Source: Luzula sylvatica | Lineage: Eukaryota; Streptophyta; Magnoliopsida; Poales; Juncaceae | DNA: 64,000 bases | Reading direction: 5' to 3' | Assembly: GCA_946800325.1 (NCBI GenBank) | Contig: OX326957.1 | Location: forward strand, 62,455,070 to 62,519,069 | Shown here: positions 58,051 to 64,000 of the stretch, piece by piece | Layout of the letters: every line of letters begins with the position of its first letter | Numbering within the stretch: the stretch's first letter is position 1 | Notes under the pieces: model-generated | The model's input: the letters and a program-made list of their open reading frames with translations, nothing else | Database searches by the model: none | Told to the model about the DNA's origin: nothing | Translations under genes and position numbers: made by a program

Positions 58051-58785
58051 ATGGCTTTACCAAGTAATAACCGCTTTAGTTTGCGTTCCATTTTGGAAAG
58101 GGAACGAATGAACGGAAAGAACTTTCTCGACTGGCAGAGGAATCTGGGATTCGTTCTGAAACAGAAAGGAAAGGCACATGTCTTGGAGACGCCTATCCCT
58201 CATGTGCTAGGGGATAAAGCAACTGAGGATGATGTATTCGAACATACGACCATCTTGGACGATTCGAATGATGTCACATGCCTCATGTTGGCTACTATGA
58301 CTCCTGAATATCAAATCCAGTTTGAGAAACAGGATGCATACGAGATTATGAAACAACTCAGGGAGATGTTTCAGGTTCAAGCAAGGGTGAAGAAGTATCA
58401 AGCTCTTGGCAATGCGACGCAATGCAAGATGCAGGATGGTACGGCCGTTAGCTCGCACCTTCTCAAGATGAAAGGATATTTCGATCATCTTGAGAGGCTT
58501 GGCATGAAATTCGAGGTGGAGTTACAAACTGATTTGATCATGTTGTCACTGCCACCGAGTTTCGATTCGTTCAATTCGCATTTCCACATGTCAGACATGA
58601 AAAGGACCATTCCCCAGCTTTTCGGCATGCTCAGAACATTCGAAAGTGACATGAAACCACGGTACATGAAGTCTAGGACTTCGGAAGTATTGGTGGTTGA
58701 AGGGAAGAGTCCAAGCAATGGGAACAAAAACAAGAAGATGAAGGCAAGAAAGCCAAGGATGACAAGAAGTGTTTCCACTGCCTAA
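58051..58785 (+). pseudogene. Nested Copia gag
   Basis: 245 codons from ATG, MALPSNNRFSLRSILERERM. The UBN2-type Gag core is intact (FLDWQRNLGFVLKQKGKAHV; MKQLREMFQVQARVKKYQAL; LIMLSLPPSFDSFNSHFHMS). A frameshift near 58700-58737 puts the zinc knuckle CFHCLKEGHWKRDC (about 58770-58812) in another frame, so Gag stops early, without its RNA-binding knuckle. Confidence 0.82.
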
Positions 58786-61589
58786 AGGAGGGGCATTGGA
58801 AGCGTGATTGCGAGATCTTCTTGAGGGAGAACAAGCAAAAGACCGCTTCCTTGGACACACCGGCATCAGGTATTTCCGTTATTGAATCTTATTTCTTTAC
58901 TTCATCGTCATGGGTGTTGGATACTGGATGTGGGACTCATATTTGTAATAATATGCAAGGCCTAAGAAGTAGAAGATCGCTGATTCGTGGCGAAGTTGAT
59001 TTACGCGTCGGGAATGGAGCTCGAGTAGCAGCATTAGCCGAAGGGACGTATGATTTAACTTTTCCAAATGGACTTATTTTAGTTTTGGATCATTGTTGTT
59101 ATGTACCTACTTTGAGTAGGAGTATTATTTCTGTTTCGAGACTTATTGCGGATGGATATGAATTAGTTATTGGTACTAATGATTGTTTTATTCGCAAGAA
59201 TGACATTTTCTTTAGTAATGTTCTAGTTGAAAATGGTCTATATGTCTTGGATTTAGAAAATAACAACAATAATCAGTCCATTTATAACATAAATACTACT
59301 CAAACTGATGAAATATACTCATGGCATTGTCATCTCGGACACATAAACGAGAAACGCATTGCTAGACTCCAAAGGGATGGAGTGCTAGATTCTTTTGACT
59401 TAGAGTCAATAGAAAATTGCGAATCTTGTTTGATGGGTAAGATGACAAAGACACCTTTCTCCAAGAAAGGAGAAAGATCGAAAGATGTGTTGGCCCTCAT
59501 ACATTCCGATGTATGTGGACCGATGAGTGTCGACGCTAGAAATGGGTATCGCTACTTTGTGACTTTTACTGACGATTATAGTAGATATGGTTATCTATAC
59601 TTAATGCGTCACAAAAGTGAAACTTTTGAGAAATTCAAAGAGTTTCAACACGAAGTAGAACTTCAATTGGGCAAGAAAGTAAAAGTCATTCGATCGGATC
59701 GAGGTGGCGAATACTTGAGCTATGAGTTTGAGGACTATCTTCGAGATTGTGGTATAGTATCACAATGGACTCCACCCAGTACACCCCAATGGAATGGAGT
59801 GTCTGAGAGGAGGAATCGGACCTTGTTAGACATGGTTCGCTCGATGATGAGTCGAACGGAGTTGCCAAAGTCATTTTGGGGTTTCACGCTTCAAACGGCC
59901 GCTCATATACTGAATAGAGTTCCGTCCAAATCGGTTGAAAAGACACCATATGAATTATGGCATGGCAAGGTGCCATTATTGTCTTATTTTAAGATTTGGG
60001 GCTGCGAGATATACGTCAAAAGACTATTGACGGAAAAACTCGAGCCAAGATCAGACAAGTGTTTATTTGTGGGGTATCCTCAAGAAACTAGAGGATCCTA
60101 CTTTTACTTGCCTAGCGAAAACAAGGTTTTCGTGGCTCAACGAGGACATTTCTTAGAGAAGGAATTCCTAGATCGTCAAGCCAGTGGGAGTAAAATTGAT
60201 CTCGAAGAAATTTGAGAACCACAAAGTGAACAAGTTGATATGGAACAAGATTCTGAGTTACCAATGGATGGTGAACCAGAATCTAGTACACAAGCTATAC
60301 GTAGATCCAGTAGGAATCGTCAAGAACCAGAGACATATGGATTTCTCATTAGTAATGACGATGATGAGTTGACTCTAGATGACGAGTCAACCTCCTACAA
60401 AGGTGCTTTGTCTAGCCTGGATTCCTCGAAATGGCACGAAGCCATGAAAACCGAGATCCAGTCTATGTATGATAATAAGGTTTGGAATCTTATTGATCTA
60501 CCTAATGGTGCTAAAACCGTTGGGTGTAAATGGGTTTTCAAGAAGAAAATCGACATGGATGGTAATGTACACACTTTTAAAGCAAGGCTAGTGGCGAAAG
60601 GTTTCAAGCAAATTCATGGTGTAGACTATGATGAAACGTTTTCCCCAGTAGCCATGTTTAAGAGCATTCGCATTCATCTAGCGATAGCTGCATATCATGA
60701 TTATGAGATATGACAGATGGATGTCAAAACCGCTTTCCTTAACGGGAACATTACCGAGGATGTGTATATGACACAACCCGAGGGTTTTGTCGATCCAAAG
60801 AATACGAATAAAGTGTGCAAGCTTGTGAAATCCATTTATGGATTAAAACAAGCATCTCGTGCGTGGAACATACGATTCGATGAGGTCATCGCTAAGTATG
60901 GTTCCATTCAAAATATCGAGGAACCTTGTGTATACAAGAAATTCAGTGGGAGTTCGGTCATATTCCTCATCTTGTACGTGGACGACATCTTACTCATTGG
61001 AAATGACATCCCGATGCTTAACCAGGTTAAGGCATTTTTGGGTAGTCAATTCGCAATAAAGGACTTAGGAGAAGCCGCCTATATTTTAGACGTGAAGATC
61101 TATAGAGATAGATCGAGGAGACTTCTCGGACTAAGTCAAAATACATATATTGACAAAGTGATAACTAGGTTTCACATGGAGAAATCCAAGAAAGGATTTC
61201 TGCCAATGTCACATGGCATCGCTCTCACTAAGGATCAGTGTCCTTCAACGGACGCTGAACGTGAGCGAATGAGTCGGATCCCATATGCTTCGGCTATAGG
61301 ATCGATCATGTATGCCATGATATGTACTAGACCAGATGTCGCATATGCGTTGAGTGTGACTTCCCGCTATCAGTCTGATCCCGGGAAAGTTCACTGGTCC
61401 GCAGTCAAGAGCATTCTTAAGTATCTCAGGAATACTAAATATATGTTTCTTGTCTATGGTGGTTCGGAAGGAGATCTGTTTATCCAAGGATATACAGATG
61501 CTAGTTTCCAAACTTGCCCGGACGATTTCCAATCTCAAAGTGGTTACGTCTTCACGCTCAATGGCAGAGCTGTTGTTTGGAAGAATTAA
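58738..61589 (+). pseudogene. Nested Copia pol (protease, integrase, RT, partial RNase H)
   Basis: Zinc knuckle, protease WVLDTGCGTHICNNM, GAG-pre-integrase WHCHLGHINEKRIARLQRDG, integrase (HSDVCGPMSV; RSDRGGEYLSYEFEDY; PQWNGVSERRNRTLLDMVRS), RT (WVFKKKIDMDGNVHTFKARL; YVDDILLIGNDI, catalytic motif intact) and the start of RNase H (YTDASFQTCPDDFQSQSGY). TGA stops interrupt it at 60213-60215 and at 60711-60713, the latter in place of the Trp of the usual EIWQMDVKTAF motif. It ends WKN then a stop at 61589, without the STTEAEY part of RNase H. Not functional as it stands. Confidence 0.87.
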
Positions 61590-62058
61590 CTTGGAAGCAA
61601 AGAGGGAGTTTGAAAGAAAATATGGCTTAAGAATTAACTTGGAAGAATTTATATAAATAGGCAAATCTGCAGTCAGAATTGGGCCCGTTCGAACTTATTT
61701 CCTCTATATATATAATTATGATTTCATTTTTGACCTAAGTTTTTCAGAACCTAGGGATTTGAGCCGCCGTTTTCTCTCTCTTCTTCCACAGAATTCGGAT
61801 TTCGTTTAGAGAGATTGAGAGGGAGATTCGAGCAAGTTCTTGAGAGAATTGATCGTGACGGCGACTAGAACGACGTCGACGATTCCGATCGGTCGAAATC
61901 GATTTGGAGAAGAAGTCGACACGTACTAACTTGTACGAGGTAATTTTCTCCAACTCTTCCTTTTCGTTGGCTTTTCGAGCGTGATGCCAGTAGAATTAAG
62001 TTACGCATGCGAAACTAATTCCGCTGCACACTTTGATAAACGTGTGCGTAACCCAACA

Positions 62059-62410
62059 GAAGTGTGTGTCACTATCGACAACGGAGGCTGAGTATGTGGC
62101 AATCTCGGAAGCAGGAAAGGATATGGTATGGCTCTTGACTTTTCTGAATGAGATTGGGAAAGATCAAGGTTTCAAGACACTTTACACCGACATTCAAAAT
62201 GCCTTATGTCTCGCGAAGAATCTGGTGTTCCACTCGAGGACCAAGCACATCCAACTAAAGTATCACTACATCCGAAAACTTGTGAATGACGGGGTCATGT
62301 CGTTGGAGAAGATCTAAGGTGCTAAGAACCCTGCAGATATGTTGACCAATGAAGTCCCCACCGACAAACTGAGGGTGTGCGTCGCCTCAGTGGGGCTGGT
62401 CACGTGAGCC
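62059..62410 (+). pseudogene. RNase H remnant of the outer plus-strand Copia
   Basis: Begins directly after the nested LTR with QKCVSLSTTEAEYVAISEAG, then LTFLNEIGKDQG, HSRTKHIQLKYHYIR and LVNDGVMSLEKI. A TAA replaces the Gln codon after EKI (62316-62318), and the frame then reads GAKNPADMLTNEVPTDKLR to a stop near 62407. It is nearly the same as the minus-strand copy at 42348-42773. Confidence 0.85.
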
Positions 62411-62797
62411 AGTAGGAGCTGTCGCCGGGCTCAAGGAAGTTGGGACGGGAGAAAAGAAGATTGGTGCAAAACCAAATAATTAGGAAATTGGTAAATAGAG
62501 GGGTAGGTTATTTCTTTATATATTCTTATTGCCATGATTGAATGGTAATTAAGGGAATGATTATTTTCTTGTATTATTTCCTTGTGTTGGGTAGGGACTT
62601 GGCTATAAATAGAGGGGCTAGGCTAGAGTTTTATTCATTCCAATAATTACCAATAATTGTATTTTTTTTCTTTCTCCAGTATAGTAAAATAGTTTGAGCG
62701 TCGGCGGCCGTGGTTTTTTCCCTTCAGGATTTCCACGTAAAAATCTTTGTGTTCGTATGTTGTTATTGTGTGTTTGTTTGCGGCAACGATCCTAACA

Positions 62798-64000
62798 TCA
62801 ATAAATACAAGAAAAAAGATAAAATAAGGGCCCATCCTAAAATTTAGCAATTACAACGGGTCCAGAAAAGACTAAATAAATCTAAGAATAATGAATTTTG
62901 TTTTTATCTTTTTTATTTTGTCTCATATTGTGTCGAACTGCAGTAATTGTTAATAGATTTCATGAAAATATATTAAATGTAGTTGCTAACTTGCTACGTA
63001 GCAACTAGGAGTTTTTAGATGGAATTTGGCACTAGTTGATCCTAGCTAATTGATTCGAGTGTGACAAGAAGTTTCTTAAGCTTTTCTAATTATATAAGAG
63101 TGGTGATGCATGTCCTCTTCAAATTTTCTAGATTTATTGATGTGTTGGCGTATGTATTAATGATGATGGTAAATCATGACTATTTAATTTTTTTCATCAT
63201 ATATAAGAAAAAAAAAAAAGTTAAAAAAGATTCACCGTTTCACACATCATTATTTATTTAATATTTTTAACAACTTTGTTTACCACCATCTGTAATTAAT
63301 GAAATTTAAATCTATAAATTTGGAAAAAAAATTATTGGACTAAATTAATATATCATTTAACATGTGTTAAACGGATACACATGAATAAAATCATCGTAAA
63401 AAATAAACAAAAATATAATAATGAAAATTAAAATAATAATTTCGCAAAATTTAGAAAATAAAAATGAAAATATTTTTTTTTTAAAAAATATTGAAAATAA
63501 AATAATAAAAATTTGTTCAAATAAATATAACTTATCATGTGTTAAATTAAATATAATAAAATTATTAAATAAAGAAAATTATTTTTTAATAATTTAGTTT
63601 ACCACATAATTAATGTGATTTATCACCTAATAAATACAGTTTGCCACCTAATTTAAAATTTAATGTATTTATTATATATTACCGACACATCAATACATTA
63701 AGAGGATATTAGAGGAGACAAGTATAATTTTTCATTATATAATGAGATGAAGAGTAGATAATAAAAATGAATACATTTTATGTATTAAATAAGTATGATT
63801 TAACACATAAAATAAGTATAATTTAACAATGTCCCGGAAAATTGGAAGGGGTTTTTTGATTTTCCAATTTATCAACGCCATTATTTCACCTATGAATTGC
63901 AATCCCACTTTGAAACTTTGAAGTGTGAAGGAAATTCTTTCCATAAAATAAATGCATCAAAATTATGGATCATTTATTATTTTATATCGACCCACGACAT
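62798..64000 (+). repeat. Segmental duplication copy 2, part c: second helicase-promoter copy
   Basis: This matches 17745-18210 (shared AAATAAATACAAG/AATAAATACAAG, GGTCCAGAAAAGACTAAATA, TAGTTGCT.ACTTGCT.CGTAGC, ATGGATCATTTATTATTTTA). It is interrupted by a 637-bp insertion. The window ends at the base corresponding to about 18208, roughly 210 bp upstream of the helicase ATG of copy 1. Confidence 0.9.
63097..63733. mobile_element. 637-bp insertion in duplicated promoter copy 2
   Basis: Copy 1 is continuous at the corresponding position (18020). In copy 2 the stretch is flanked by ATTATATA on both sides (63089-63096 and 63734-63741), an 8-bp target duplication, though AT-rich. The ends share imperfect inverted similarity (GCATGTCCTCTTC against ACTTGTCTCCTCT; ATTGATGTGTTGG against ATTGATGTGTCGG). 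It is very AT-rich with no ORF. Probably a hAT-like non-autonomous element. Confidence 0.55.

Larger units (their letters stand above)
56493..62058 (+). mobile_element. Nested defective Copia element
   Basis: The 5' LTR is truncated (56493-56756, beginning ATTGATCGTGACGGCG), with the PBS TGGTATCAGAGC at 56758-56769. A 1.3-kb leader follows, then gag and pol, then the 3' LTR ending CGTAACCCAACA at 62058. The 5' LTR carries a roughly 50-bp insertion (56545-56597) absent from the 3' LTR, so the two LTRs are unequal. The 3' LTR start (between 61610 and 61690) is not resolved. Its leader contains two GCGTTCGAACGAAC palindromes at 57020-57055. Confidence 0.8.
54557..62797 (+). mobile_element. Defective plus-strand Copia element (Tnt1-94-like) split by a nested Copia
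   Basis: The 5' LTR is about 54557-54869 (truncated at its end, so the PBS and gag start are missing) and the 3' LTR 62462-62797, ending CGATCCTAACA. Both have TATAAATAGAGGG (54711, 62604). Gag and integrase pieces occupy 54870-56490 and RNase H 62059-62410, with the nested element between. The integrase end and the whole RT are absent, so a deletion accompanied or followed the nested insertion. The polypurine tract GGGAGAAAAGAAGAT lies before the 3' LTR. It sits exactly inside the duplicated helicase-promoter segment. Confidence 0.85.

Noticed and set aside
1..64000. tRNA or rRNA genes
   Set aside because: I recognised no cloverleaf with intact A and B boxes and no rRNA sequence; TGGTATCAGAGC occurrences are retrotransposon primer-binding sites.

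Overview
This window is nuclear DNA of a flowering plant, very probably a dicot. The evidence is intron-rich genes with GT..AG splice sites and families typical of land plants (a farnesylatable heavy-metal-binding HIPP, an NDC1-type nucleoporin, a SEN1/UPF1-like helicase, an FCP1-like phosphatase), together with dense Copia, Athila-type Gypsy, LINE, Mutator-like, hAT-like and Helitron-like remnants. I cannot name the species. Exon coordinates were assembled by hand from splice signals and reading-frame continuity.

Layout. 1-2.2 kb is AT-rich and without genes, with telomere-like degenerate repeats. 2.2-4.7 kb holds a minus-strand FCP1-domain phosphatase gene of six exons; one acceptor is odd and the annotated start lies on a transposon end. 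4.7-10 kb is a nest of DNA transposons. 11.2-11.5 kb is a 5'-truncated LINE with a 14-bp target duplication. 12.5-13.1 kb is an intact HIPP gene (+). 14.7-16.6 kb is an intact four-exon NDC1-like gene (-), with a 54-bp minisatellite on its promoter side. 18.4-26.4 kb is a complete SEN1-like helicase gene (+) whose C-terminal tail is encoded by twelve tandem two-exon cassettes spaced exactly 361 bp apart. 27.9-40.4 kb is a related pair of LTR elements: an old truncated LTR, then a very young minus-strand element carrying gag and a plant 'transposon protein' ORF but no pol, with direct repeats of 4.3 kb. 41.1-64 kb is a second, broken copy of the HIPP-tail / spacer / helicase-promoter segment, filled by defective retroelements: two minus-strand Copia elements, an Athila-like fragment, an inverted LTR pair, and a plus-strand Copia with another Copia inside it.

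Two things stand out. The helicase repeat tail is an in-frame, internally homogenised expansion of an exon pair; I predict a protein of about 1,791 aa, of which some 850 aa are repeats. The segmental duplication runs off the right edge at a point corresponding to about 210 bp upstream of the helicase start codon, so a second helicase copy is predicted just outside this window. A third theme is arrays of short palindromes inside several LTRs: the outer bases (GTCCGT..ACGGAC) are shared while the 4-base core is CATG in some LTRs and TCGA in homologous ones.

The four host genes are not an operon and show no evident shared pathway. They are ordinary neighbours whose order was partly duplicated and then overwritten by transposons.
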